The notes below the pieces were generated by a model. The model worked only from the letters and a program-made list of their open reading frames with translations. It did no database searches and had not been told where the DNA came from. From the NCBI RefSeq assembly GCF_004114615.1, contig NZ_CP035300.1:1922001-1986000 (forward strand): a stretch of DNA of 64,000 bases, read 5' to 3'. Position 1 is the first letter of the stretch; the number at the start of each line of letters is the position of its first letter. The position numbers were made by a program, and so were the translations under genes. The stretch is from Dyella sp. M7H15-1. Lineage in GTDB: Bacteria > Pseudomonadota > Gammaproteobacteria > Xanthomonadales > Rhodanobacteraceae. This document shows positions 1 through 7,838 of this stretch, piece after piece.

Positions 1-1
1 C

Positions 2-304
2 ATCGCTTCCATCAACCAGGTCAGCGGCAACAGCAATACCCAATTGAATGGGGTGGCCGTGGCGCTGGCCAGTCAAGGCATACGCGAGGCGACGGACAGC
101 AGTCTGTCGGCCGCCGTCTCCGCGTCGGCAGAGGGGCAATCACCGTCGAATCCGCATGCGCAGGCCAGCGGCACGCGGAGCGTGGAAGTCGATCCGTCCG
201 CAATGGAAGGGTTCAACGGTGTGATGCAACTCAACCAGGTCGCGGGGTCCGGCAACGCATCGGACAACTTGCTTTTGCTGTCCGCACCACCTTCCTCGCA
301 TTGA
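2..304 (+). CDS. Fap amyloid operon protein, C-terminal part (FapA/FapB-like)
   Basis: The window opens inside this gene; 100 codons and the TGA stop are visible and the start lies upstream. The frame reads with an Asn/Gln/Ser/Gly-rich composition and contains two short motifs of the type found in Fap amyloid repeats, INQVSGNSNTQLN at the very start and LNQVAGSGNASDN near the end. The next gene, 38 bp downstream, carries three clearer copies of the same motif. In Pseudomonas the order is fapABCDEF, so this position fits fapB (minor amyloid/nucleator) or fapA (chaperone-like). The choice cannot be made without the N-terminus. No internal start is needed. Confidence 0.7.
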   Translation: MASINQVSGNSNTQLNGVAVALASQGIREATDSSLSAAVSASAEGQSPSNPHAQASGTRSVEVDPSAMEGFNGVMQLNQVAGSGNASDNLLLLSAPPSSH

Positions 305-342
305 TTAAAACCTGAAATACCCAGTCATCTGGAGAGAACACC

Positions 343-1203
343 ATGAACGCAAATTTTAGAAGGACTTTGATCGCATTGACCGTGTTGAGCGCCTTCAGCG
401 CATCGATGGCGTATGCGGATGACAGCGGCACCAGCGTGCAGATCACCAAGAAGGTGTCGCTGACGTCCAATATCAACATCAACGGCAGTCCGACCGTCAA
501 CGGCAGCATGAGCATCAAATCGGCAGCGGTTGCACTTTCCCAAGGCACGCAAAGTTCGAGCGACAACTCGGTCACCAATAAGGTCGGGGTCGTCAACGAT
601 TCCAACATCAACGGCGACGTCGGCAACTCGGCATCGGGCAATCTTGGTGTGAACCAGGCCGCAGGCGACTTCAACGCCCAGGGCAACAGTGCGGCCATCT
701 CGGCGGCCGGCTCTGATGCAGACTTCACTTTCGGTTGCGAGGGAAGCGGTTGTGGGGGCGACGATTCCAACAGCGCAGGTGAAATGGCAGATGCTGAAAC
801 ATTTGCCAGTCAAACTTTGTCGCATGTCAACACGTCAAATCAAGGCACCACCAACAACACCAGCATCAGCGGCAATGCCTTTAACGGTGCGTCGGGCAAT
901 ATTGGTGTGAACCAAGTTGCAGGCGATAACAACGAGCAACTGAACCAGCTTGCCGCCGCCACCACGTCGAACAACGTGTATGCGCTGGCAACCTCAACGC
1001 TTGACCAGGAATGGTCCGGCAACAAGGTCTCGAACGACCCATACGACGAATTCTGCTTCAGCCAGCAAAACACCAGCAACAACGCCAACCTGTCGGGTGA
1101 TGTACTCAGTGGCGCCAGCGGCAACATCGGCCTGAACCAGGCTTCAGGCACTGGCAACCTGCAGAGCAACAGCCTGTCGATGGCAGTGGCAAACACTAAG
1201 TAA
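343..1203 (+). CDS. fapC: Fap functional amyloid subunit (FapC/FapB-like)
   Basis: A 286-residue exported protein. The first 25 residues form a signal peptide ending in SMAYA. The mature part is rich in Asn, Ser, Gly and Gln and has three imperfect repeats with cores near residues 99 (GNLGVNQAAGDFNAQGN), 185 (GNIGVNQVAGDNNEQLN) and 260 (GNIGLNQASGTGNLQSN). This matches the GVNxAAGxxNxQxN motif known for Pseudomonas FapB/FapC repeats, which form the cross-beta core of the fibre. Linkers of about 70 residues separate the cores. The first linker has a Cys-x4-Cys pair (FGCEGSGCGG) and the second a lone Cys, unlike the C-terminal CxxC usual in FapC. A ribosome site (GGAGAGA) precedes ATG 343. It follows another repeat-containing gene and precedes fapD, as expected for the major subunit, but the FapB/FapC assignment is by position. 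Confidence 0.8.
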   Translation: MNANFRRTLIALTVLSAFSASMAYADDSGTSVQITKKVSLTSNININGSPTVNGSMSIKSAAVALSQGTQSSSDNSVTNKVGVVNDSNINGDVGNSASGNLGVNQAAGDFNAQGNSAAISAAGSDADFTFGCEGSGCGGDDSNSAGEMADAETFASQTLSHVNTSNQGTTNNTSISGNAFNGASGNIGVNQVAGDNNEQLNQLAAATTSNNVYALATSTLDQEWSGNKVSNDPYDEFCFSQQNTSNNANLSGDVLSGASGNIGLNQASGTGNLQSNSLSMAVANTK

Positions 1204-1221
1204 GAAGTTGGTCTAGCGGAA

Positions 1222-1316
1222 TGTGCCGTCACTAGACGGCAACGAGGGCGGTAACCCGGCGACATGCCGCCGGGCACCATGTGGAAGCCCCCTGCCCGTC
1301 CCCTGCGGGCAGGGGG
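1222..1316 (+). promoter_or_regulatory. Intergenic hairpins between amyloid subunit and protease genes
   Basis: Three inverted repeats follow the amyloid gene: TGCCGTC/GACGGCA around 1222-1240, CCCGGC/GCCGGG around 1256-1275, and a strong 11-bp stem CCCCCTGCCCG/CGGGCAGGGGG at 1288-1316. A short TCTTCCCTT tract follows the last stem. No gene fits in the 146-bp gap. The likely role is partial termination or mRNA end protection, so that the abundant subunit is made in excess over FapD-F. This is inferred from position and structure. Confidence 0.5.
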
Positions 1317-1349
1317 TCTTCCCTTCGCAAGGACAAGGGGACGGGAAAC

Positions 1350-2069
1350 ATGCGACTTGCCGGCTTGAACATGATTGGCTTGCTCGGGCTCGCCACGGTT
1401 TGCCTGAGCACACAGGCTTACGCAGGCGACGTGAGTTTCTCCGGTGTGCTGCCGAATGGTGCGCCATACACCACGCGCGTCAGCAGCATGCAGGAACTGC
1501 ATTACACCAACATCGTGCGCCAGCACACCGACTACAGTTGCGGTGCAGCGGCACTGGCAACCATCCTGCGCTACGGCTATCACCTGGACGTCGACGAAAA
1601 CGTCGTCATTGACGGGATGCTTGGTGTGGCCGATCCGGTGCTAGTCAAGCAGCGCGGTTTTTCCATGCTGGACATCAAGCACTATGTCGAGCTGCTTGGC
1701 CTTCGTGGACGTGGCTATCGTGTCGACATCGCACATCTTCGCTCATTGCGCGTGCCAGTGATCGTGCTGATGGATGTCCGTGGCTATCGCCACTTCGTTG
1801 TTCTGAAGCAGATACGCGATAACCAAGTCGAGCTCGCCGACCCCATTCTCGGCAACCGCACCATGCGACTTGACGACTTCATGAAAGCATGGCCATCGCA
1901 TGTTCTGTTTGTGGTGATAGGAAGTGATTTTGACCGGCATACCGTTCTTCTTCAGTCGGTCGACAAGCCTAGTGCAAGAAGCCTTTTTGCACGCCAAGGT
2001 AGCGGCGCCATCACCGACGCCGAATTGCTTGATTTCGGCTTCACCAACGCCGATCTGAATATGTTTTGA
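1350..2069 (+). CDS. fapD: FapD-like C39 family cysteine peptidase
   Basis: A 239-residue periplasmic C39-type peptidase. A signal peptide (MRLAGLNMIGLLGLATVCLS, then TQAYA) covers the first 25 residues. The papain-like triad is visible: Cys64 in DYSCGAAALATIL with its preceding Gln (RQHTDYSC), His148 in GYRHFVVLK, and Asp164 in ELADPILGN. C39 domains usually cleave double-glycine leaders in ABC exporters; the stand-alone secreted form beside amyloid genes is FapD, which is needed for Fap fibre export or maturation in Pseudomonas. ATG 1350 is chosen because AAGGACAAGGGG lies just upstream and the signal peptide begins there; an in-frame start at 1281 would add residues from the hairpin region. 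The next gene begins 11 bp after the stop. Confidence 0.85.
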   Translation: MRLAGLNMIGLLGLATVCLSTQAYAGDVSFSGVLPNGAPYTTRVSSMQELHYTNIVRQHTDYSCGAAALATILRYGYHLDVDENVVIDGMLGVADPVLVKQRGFSMLDIKHYVELLGLRGRGYRVDIAHLRSLRVPVIVLMDVRGYRHFVVLKQIRDNQVELADPILGNRTMRLDDFMKAWPSHVLFVVIGSDFDRHTVLLQSVDKPSARSLFARQGSGAITDAELLDFGFTNADLNMF

Positions 2070-2080
2070 GGGATCCGGTC

Positions 2081-3043
2081 ATGTATAAGCGTTCACTCAT
2101 CTTTGTCGCCATCGCACTCGTCATGAGTTGCCGATGCGTTTTCGCGCTTGCCAACGACACCAGTGGGAGTCGCCTTGGCGCGGGCATCCACGATGTCACC
2201 GATGAAGAACTGTCCACCATGCGTGGACGCTACATCGTAGGCGACAACACCGTAGTGTGGTTTGGCGTGGAAATGATTTCCACCTTTCAAACCAATACCG
2301 GGCAGGTGGCGCAAGGCACCATGACCGTGGGCATGAACTTCAGCAAGAACCCCAATTCACCCCAAGTGACCTTTGTTCCAACAGTCACCATCACGACACC
2401 GAATACTCCGCTTCCGACAGCTTCTACGGTGCAATCCACGGTCAGTCGAAGCGTGCAGAGCGGCGGCCTCGCGAATGTCGGCGGCTTTGTTCAAAGCGTG
2501 CAAGTTGCCGGCGACAACAACGCCACGGCCAACGTCACCCGTCTGAACATCCAGAGTGGCGGTGGTGCGCCAAACGCTTCCACCACCAACACTACCAGCA
2601 CCACGACAGGCTCAACCAATGGATCATGGTCAGCCGCCAGCGTCAACACCAGCGGACCGATGGCCAACACAAGTTCATCAACGACGAATATCGCACCAGA
2701 CAGCAACACCGCGTACACCAGCAACACTTCTTCGAACGGCACGACAACTAACACGGGCATAAGCACGCCCACGGGTCGCTCAGCGACCGTCGGCGATGCA
2801 TCGGTGTCATCCACCTATTCAAACGATAGTGCCGAGATGACCACTACGATCGCAGGCCAAGGCTCCGCGTCGCAATGGATTCATGCGGGAAGCCTGGGCC
2901 AGACCATCGTACTGACCACCGATAACGCGATCGTCACCAATCAAATGATTGTAAATCTGGTAACGCAACAGATGAATTCGACCCAACAGCTCGCGCATAC
3001 GCTGGCACAGTCGGCCACTCTGACCCATCTCAACGGCCACTGA
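2081..3043 (+). CDS. fapE: FapE-like amyloid-associated protein
   Basis: A 320-residue exported protein with a signal peptide (MYKRSLIFVAIALVMSCRCV, cleaved near FALA). The mature N-terminus carries DEELSTMRGRYIVGDNTVVW followed by FGVEM, a pattern typical of FapE and related proteins in Fap operons. The middle is a low-complexity Thr/Ser/Asn tract (about residues 160-240), preceded by one amyloid-like motif VQVAGDNNATAN. The C-terminus (VLTTDNAIVTNQMIVNLVTQ) resembles a beta-rich coupling region. FapE is a minor fibre component or secretion partner in Pseudomonas. ATG 2081 is preferred over TTG 2066: GAGGGA lies 7 bp upstream of it and the signal peptide starts there. The long Ser/Thr tract is longer than I would expect for the family. 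Confidence 0.75.
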   Translation: MYKRSLIFVAIALVMSCRCVFALANDTSGSRLGAGIHDVTDEELSTMRGRYIVGDNTVVWFGVEMISTFQTNTGQVAQGTMTVGMNFSKNPNSPQVTFVPTVTITTPNTPLPTASTVQSTVSRSVQSGGLANVGGFVQSVQVAGDNNATANVTRLNIQSGGGAPNASTTNTTSTTTGSTNGSWSAASVNTSGPMANTSSSTTNIAPDSNTAYTSNTSSNGTTTNTGISTPTGRSATVGDASVSSTYSNDSAEMTTTIAGQGSASQWIHAGSLGQTIVLTTDNAIVTNQMIVNLVTQQMNSTQQLAHTLAQSATLTHLNGH

Positions 3044-3089
3044 GCGCATGCCCTAGCCCAACATGCACTCCCACACAGGGGACAGCATC

Positions 3090-4436
3090 ATGTGCAAGAC
3101 ACTTTTGACCACAGCGGTGGCGTGCAGCTGGATTTCCGGTTTCGTGAGTTTTGCCGCCTTTGGACAGGATGCCCAGTCCACCGCGCCCGGTCAGGCGACG
3201 AGTGCCAAAAATCAGGCGGATGTACAGGAGCTCGTTCGCCAATTGCAGATGCTCAAGGTCAGTTACGCACAGGAAGTGCGGCGACTGCGTGTACTCGATG
3301 CCGAAGTACAGACATTGCAGTCACGCCTGGCCGGCAAGATTCCGGTTGCGCCATTGCCGGCGGAAGCGGCCTCCAGCAACGAATCGCCATATGCGGCAGG
3401 CACCGGCAATAACCCATCGATAGAAAACACACAGGCCGCATCGACCACGCAATCGGCACAAGTCAGCAGCTCGACGCAAAGCCGCAGTGTCCAAGACGTA
3501 CTGGAGCAGCAACAGAATGCCTACTTCAGCCGCAAATTCACACTTGAGGATGACCTGACCTACAACCACTACGATCGCGCCGAATTGACGCTCAACGGCT
3601 TCCTGGCGCTGAACGCGATTTTTCTCGGCAATATCGCGATTGACCGCGTCACCTCTGATTCGCTGACCAACGACCTGATCGGACGCTACGCCATTACGCC
3701 TAGGCTCAGTGTCAACCTGGACGTACCTTTCGTCGGGCGCGCCACGGATTACCAACAGGGCGGCGCAGGCGGTTCAGCCGCCACGCTGGATGAGCACAAT
3801 TCCACCGGCAAGGGTTTGGGTGACGTCAATTTCTCAGTCAATTACAAGATACTCACCGAGACAGCGCATCGCCCCGATACTGTACTGACGCTGGGTGTCA
3901 CTGCGCCAACCGGCCAGGCACCTTATGGCATCAAATGGGTGAACGTTGCCAGCTCGCAATACGAAGAATTCGCGATTCCGACCAAGCAACCTACGGGCAA
4001 TGGCGTGTGGCAGGCTACGGTGGCCTCGTCATTTGTGAAGACGATGGATCCGGCGATCGTCTTCGGTAATGTCGGCTTCATCCATTCCTTTACGCGCAGC
4101 TTCAACGATATCGATACGGATCCCGAAGTCGTTACGCCAGGCAGTGTAAAATTATCCAATGTCTATTATTTCGGCGCGGGCATTGCTTTTGCGTTCAATG
4201 ATCGCGCCAGCTTGAGCATGTCCTTCAGCGATCGCATCAATGGCAAAGATTCCCTGCGCGCAACCGGCGGCCCATGGACGAAAATTATCGGTAGCCAAGC
4301 CAACGCAGCAACATTGAACCTGGGCTTCACGTATGCGCTCAGTCCGCATACGACGATCGTGACGATCCTAGGCATGGGTATGACGCCGGACGCACCGGAT
4401 TTCACGCTGACGTTCAAGATTCCCTATATGTTCTAA
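3090..4436 (+). CDS. fapF: FapF-like outer-membrane amyloid secretion pore
   Basis: A 448-residue outer-membrane protein. After a signal peptide (about 26 residues) comes a heptad-rich coiled-coil segment, residues about 35-75 (VQELVRQLQMLKVSYAQEVR and following), then a Ser/Gln-rich linker. From about residue 145 to the end there are alternating beta-strand patterns closing with LTFKIPYMF, a terminal Phe typical of barrels. FapF forms a 12-stranded barrel with an N-terminal helical plug and trimeric coiled coil, and exports the amyloid subunits; this layout matches. ATG 3090 has AGGGGACA upstream and begins the signal peptide; ATG 3063 would add nine non-hydrophobic residues. Last gene of the operon; a terminator follows. 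Confidence 0.85.
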   Translation: MCKTLLTTAVACSWISGFVSFAAFGQDAQSTAPGQATSAKNQADVQELVRQLQMLKVSYAQEVRRLRVLDAEVQTLQSRLAGKIPVAPLPAEAASSNESPYAAGTGNNPSIENTQAASTTQSAQVSSSTQSRSVQDVLEQQQNAYFSRKFTLEDDLTYNHYDRAELTLNGFLALNAIFLGNIAIDRVTSDSLTNDLIGRYAITPRLSVNLDVPFVGRATDYQQGGAGGSAATLDEHNSTGKGLGDVNFSVNYKILTETAHRPDTVLTLGVTAPTGQAPYGIKWVNVASSQYEEFAIPTKQPTGNGVWQATVASSFVKTMDPAIVFGNVGFIHSFTRSFNDIDTDPEVVTPGSVKLSNVYYFGAGIAFAFNDRASLSMSFSDRINGKDSLRATGGPWTKIIGSQANAATLNLGFTYALSPHTTIVTILGMGMTPDAPDFTLTFKIPYMF

Positions 4437-4482
4437 GAGCCAAAACAGCAGCGTGGGCCCCTGACCTGCGCACGGCTCTTTT
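4435..4482. terminator. Terminator between convergent fapF and activator gene
   Basis: AAGAGCC (4435-4441) pairs with GGCTCTT (4474-4480), followed by a short T run on the plus strand. It starts at the fapF stop and ends at the stop of the opposite gene, so it may serve both strands. The seven-base stem with a 32-base loop is modest. Confidence 0.5.
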
Positions 4483-5821
4483 AATGCATGTCTTCCAGAA
4501 CAAGCTGATGCTTCTTACATAGTCTATAGATCGTGACGCGTGACACCTTGAGGCGACGCGCGCATTCGCTGATGTTGAAACGGGTCTCGCGCAAACAAGC
4601 CACGACGGCATCACGCTCGGCCGAGGTGCGGGTAAGGCCGAGGCTGGAGTGACCGGAACGGGTGGCGACGGCATCTTGCAGATCGAGGTCGGCTATGCTG
4701 ATTTGCGCACCCTCCGCCACCACCGCCGCACGCTGTACGCGATTCAACAATTCACGCACATTACCGGGCCAGGCGAAGTCGCGCAACGCCTTGCGCGCTG
4801 GTGCGCTGAATGTGCGCGCATGGCAATCATGCTGTTTGCGGAACGCATCCAGGAACAGTTGCGCGAGCTGCAACACGTCGTCTGCGCGCTCGCGCAGTGC
4901 CGGCATGCACAGGCGAAGCACGTTGAGGCGGTAATATAGATCTTCGCGAAAACGTCCTTCTGCAACGGCTTTTTCCAGATCCACGTGAGTCGCCGCCAGC
5001 ACGCGCACGTCAAGCTTGATCGATTGTGTGGAGCCGACACGCTCCAAAGTGCCCTCCTGCAGCAATCGCAGCAAGCTGATCTGCGCATCCGACGGCAGAT
5101 CACCCACTTCATCGAGGAACACGGTACCGCCTTCCGCGGCCTCGAAGTGGCCGATCCGGCGCGCATTAGCTCCCGTGAACGAACCACGCTCGTGACCAAA
5201 CAATTCCGACTGCACCAGGTTCGCCGGCAGTGCGCCACAATTAATCGCCGCGAAAGGGCGGTTCCGACGCGGCGACAATTTGTGCAAGGCCCGTGCGGCG
5301 ACTTCCTTGCCGGTACCGGTCTCTCCGGTAATCAACACCGGCAAGGCCACCGGCGCGTATTTACGCAGGCTCGCTACCACAGTCATCATCGCCGGACTCG
5401 AACCAATCATGCCGGGCACATCGGAGTAGGCGATGGGCAGCGGGGTATCACCCGCCAGATTGCCTAGCGTCTCTATCAGGCGCTGCATATCGATCGGCGC
5501 CGTGAAGAAATCGATGCACGCACGCAACACGCGCTCCACTTCCGGGGTCTGCACTACGGTGTCGACCGAAAGTAGGACGAGCCAGGGAAGCCGTGGATGA
5601 TTGGCCATGAGCTTCGCCATTTGACTCAAGGTATCGACATCAGCCTTGCGCAGATCCGCCATCGCAACGACGATGTCGCCACGCCGGATGCCAACGCCAG
5701 CTCCCTGGGCATTCGCATCCGCTACACGCGTATGCCAACCTGCCTGTGCCAGGCAGGTTCTTTCAACGCCGATAGGTTCACCGAACCACACCACACACCG
5801 AATCGACGTGTCGTCCGTCAT
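4481..5821 (-). CDS. Sigma-54-dependent transcriptional activator with degenerate receiver (VpsR/FleQ-like layout)
   Basis: A 446-residue bacterial enhancer-binding protein. Residues 1-125 form a receiver-like domain without an evident phospho-acceptor Asp pocket. Residues about 140-370 are the AAA+ domain, with Walker A GETGTGKE, the sigma-54 contact loop GSFTGA (Ser in place of the usual Ala of GAFTGA), Walker B GGTVFLDEVGDL and the arginine-finger region FREDLYYRLNVL. The C-terminus has a Fis-type helix-turn-helix (ISECARRLKVSRVTIYRLCK). A degenerate receiver suggests control by a ligand such as c-di-GMP or by partner proteins, as known for VpsR and FleQ. Convergent with the Fap operon; Pseudomonas fap operons are thought to be RpoN-linked, so it is a good candidate regulator, but this is inference. 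ATG 5821 has AGAGGGG upstream; a GTG one codon earlier is possible. Confidence 0.85.
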   Translation of the reverse strand: MTDDTSIRCVVWFGEPIGVERTCLAQAGWHTRVADANAQGAGVGIRRGDIVVAMADLRKADVDTLSQMAKLMANHPRLPWLVLLSVDTVVQTPEVERVLRACIDFFTAPIDMQRLIETLGNLAGDTPLPIAYSDVPGMIGSSPAMMTVVASLRKYAPVALPVLITGETGTGKEVAARALHKLSPRRNRPFAAINCGALPANLVQSELFGHERGSFTGANARRIGHFEAAEGGTVFLDEVGDLPSDAQISLLRLLQEGTLERVGSTQSIKLDVRVLAATHVDLEKAVAEGRFREDLYYRLNVLRLCMPALRERADDVLQLAQLFLDAFRKQHDCHARTFSAPARKALRDFAWPGNVRELLNRVQRAAVVAEGAQISIADLDLQDAVATRSGHSSLGLTRTSAERDAVVACLRETRFNISECARRLKVSRVTIYRLCKKHQLVLEDMH

Positions 5822-5969
5822 CACAACGCCCCCTCTAGGATTGCTGGTCTATAGCCCTGTCCATCCCAGATAGGCCTGCCCCAACCTCTAACCAGCCTGC
5901 GCCAAGAAAATGTGATGCAGTTCGCGTAATGTACACCAATTCCTTCTCAAGAATTATGTCTTGAGCAGG

Positions 5970-6132
5970 TATATGCATTGACGGCAATACCCAACGACAA
6001 GAACTCCGCAGTTATAATCTTGATCACAATGAACACATTGGCGCCGTCGCGCGCCGCACGCAACGCGATCGCCAGGCCCGTGCCACGCAAAGCGCCGGTG
6101 ATGAATAGGATCTTGCCGCCAGATGGCTCATG
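5970..6132 (-). pseudogene. Short-chain dehydrogenase (SDR) N-terminal remnant
   Basis: Reading the minus strand from about 6126 gives SGGKILFITGALRGTGLAIA and then LRAARDGANVFIV. This is the Rossmann nucleotide-binding start of an SDR close to the HSDL2-like group (normally GKTLFITGASRGIGLAIA). It has no start codon in frame: the ATG behind the AGGAG site at 6129 is one base out of phase, so a single-base change has broken the start. After about 45 codons the similarity fades (KIITAEFLSLG where KTAEPHPKLPG is expected) and the rest of the roughly 270-residue gene is absent. It sits just behind the LON-domain gene on the same strand, so it was probably once its operon partner. Confidence 0.7.
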
Positions 6133-6142
6133 TCATCTCCTA

Positions 6143-6754
6143 TCAGGCTTTCTGGAAACGCGGCAGGATATCGCGCAACACGGCCAGTCGCCGGATCGGG
6201 TCAGTCATTTCCAGCAAATGCTGTTGCTCATCCCCAGCCAGCGGCAACAGCTCGGCAAGACGAAAACCAAGCCAGCCCGCGTCGCCATACGAAGCGCGCG
6301 GTGCGTGCCGCCATTGCGTCCCCACGGTCTCGATCAGGCGCTCCAGGATGGTCTGCAGCAAGGCAAACTCCACCGGCACCTGCTGCGTACCCTCATCCGG
6401 CCAGAGCGCTACCTCGCCACGCAGCAGACCATCCGACCGTACCCGTGTGTGCAGTACGCGAAAGCGCCCGCCTCCTTCAGTCACTATGCCGAGCAGGCCG
6501 TCGGCGCGGTGATTGAAATCGGTAATCTGCGCCAACGTTCCGACCGCGGCGGGACTCGCTGGAGCCCCCACTTCGTTACCGTCCAAAATCAAACACACAC
6601 CAAAAGACGACTCTGCTCGCGTGCATTCGCGAACCATGTCGAGGTAGCGCGGCTCGAAAATGCGCAATTGCAGTTGTCCTCCTGGATAAAGGACAGTGCT
6701 GAGGGGGAACAACGGTATTTCGGTGTAGGGAAGCAGAGCAGCCATGGAGCTCAT
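6143..6754 (-). CDS. LON substrate-binding domain protein
   Basis: A 203-residue protein made only of a Lon N-terminal (LON_substr_bdg) domain: IPLFPLSTVLYPGGQLQLRI followed by FEPRYLDMVRECTR is the typical start, and GRFRVLHTRVRSDGLLRGEV the middle. No AAA+ or protease domain is present. Such stand-alone LON-domain proteins are widespread in proteobacteria and their function is not settled; substrate or peptide binding is assumed from the Lon family. Start: ATG 6754 (MSSMAALLPYTEI) has AGG nine bases upstream; the TTG at 6769 is less likely. An SDR remnant follows at once on the same strand. Confidence 0.8.
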   Translation of the reverse strand: MSSMAALLPYTEIPLFPLSTVLYPGGQLQLRIFEPRYLDMVRECTRAESSFGVCLILDGNEVGAPASPAAVGTLAQITDFNHRADGLLGIVTEGGGRFRVLHTRVRSDGLLRGEVALWPDEGTQQVPVEFALLQTILERLIETVGTQWRHAPRASYGDAGWLGFRLAELLPLAGDEQQHLLEMTDPIRRLAVLRDILPRFQKA

Positions 6755-6820
6755 GATAGAGCCTGTCAAAAGCAGAAGCTCGGTGAGCTGTCACAAGCTC
6801 AGCACCAGTATGTACTCCAA

Positions 6821-7741
6821 CTAGTTTAACGGATGCAGGCCAACCTTACGTAAAGCAGCCCAAAGTGCAGCTTCATTGCCTTCTTTAGGCCAGCCAGCAA
6901 CGATGTCAACCACATTTCCATCTTTGAGAAAGTAAAACGTGGGCGTATCCCAGGATGTAATCATGGACCAATCCTCGCGGCCGTATGCGAGCATTGTCGA
7001 ACCACCTTGGTGATTCGAGCTCCACTCTCGAACGAGGTCGAACTCTATTTTGCGAGATGGAGGCACGAGCCAAATAGCATGCTGATCGAAATAGTTTTTC
7101 AATAACGCATTGGACTCAATATAATCGGATGCATTTCTAGAAAAATGACACAATGGATGAGAAACGATAACGATTTTCACACCATCATTTATGTTTACTG
7201 ACTGCAGCTTTAAGCCGCATCTCTCCTTATCTACGATAAATGCCCTTGATCCCTTAATTTTTGGCGATACAATCACATGAGGAATTTTCTCAGCATACCT
7301 TAAATTGTGATTTTTAATTAATTCACTCGCCTCATCAAACATCCTTAGTGAAATATAAGATTCATACAGATCCAAATAATGCCTATCGTGCGCAAGACCT
7401 CTTCTTTGCAAAACATCAACATCCATCCTCATATATTTAACATACCTAATATTTTGCGTGAAAAATGCAGCTACATTTGATGACCTGTACAACAACTCCA
7501 AATCATCACTCGATAGATGCTCAAGACGAGCATCGTTTTGATATTCAAGAAAAAAAGAATCATATTTGCTTTTTATTTCTCTTATATTCACATTACTATC
7601 TTTATCTGAATTTGCGATACTTATTAAATAATTGTACTCATCACTCATAACGCCATCAGCCGAACCGGATTTAACATTAATCGGAAATAGTGAAATAACT
7701 AGCACCAACATAATTACACATCCAAATTTAATCCTTTCCAT
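6821..7741 (-). CDS. Secreted thioredoxin-like protein, AT-rich, function unknown
   Basis: A 306-residue protein whose first 25 residues are a signal peptide or single membrane anchor. The N-terminal half (about 30-160) is helical with no family I recognise. The C-terminal part resembles a thioredoxin fold: a strand (VKIVIVS) leads into HPLCHFSRN with Cys198-His-Phe-Ser201, a one-thiol CxxS site, and a Thr-Pro cis-proline motif (WDTPTFYFLKDG, Pro267) comes later. Codon use is strongly AT-biased compared with the GC-rich neighbours, a sign of recent transfer. It lies 97 bp downstream of the Cys-rich secreted protein on the same strand, so the two are probably co-transcribed, and it may act on that partner's disulfides. 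That role is inference. Confidence 0.65.
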   Translation of the reverse strand: MERIKFGCVIMLVLVISLFPINVKSGSADGVMSDEYNYLISIANSDKDSNVNIREIKSKYDSFFLEYQNDARLEHLSSDDLELLYRSSNVAAFFTQNIRYVKYMRMDVDVLQRRGLAHDRHYLDLYESYISLRMFDEASELIKNHNLRYAEKIPHVIVSPKIKGSRAFIVDKERCGLKLQSVNINDGVKIVIVSHPLCHFSRNASDYIESNALLKNYFDQHAIWLVPPSRKIEFDLVREWSSNHQGGSTMLAYGREDWSMITSWDTPTFYFLKDGNVVDIVAGWPKEGNEAALWAALRKVGLHPLN

Positions 7742-7838
7742 AATTGCACCGTAGCTTGATCATGAAATGAATTCGCGCATATGTCTAAAACGCAATGGGC
7801 ATTCGAAACATACGCGCGAAATGGACTCGCAAGAAAGA

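Noticed and set aside
5978-6829. 283-codon plus-strand frame over the LON-domain gene
   Set aside because: The minus strand has the LON domain and SDR remnant with good ribosome sites; this frame is their shadow.
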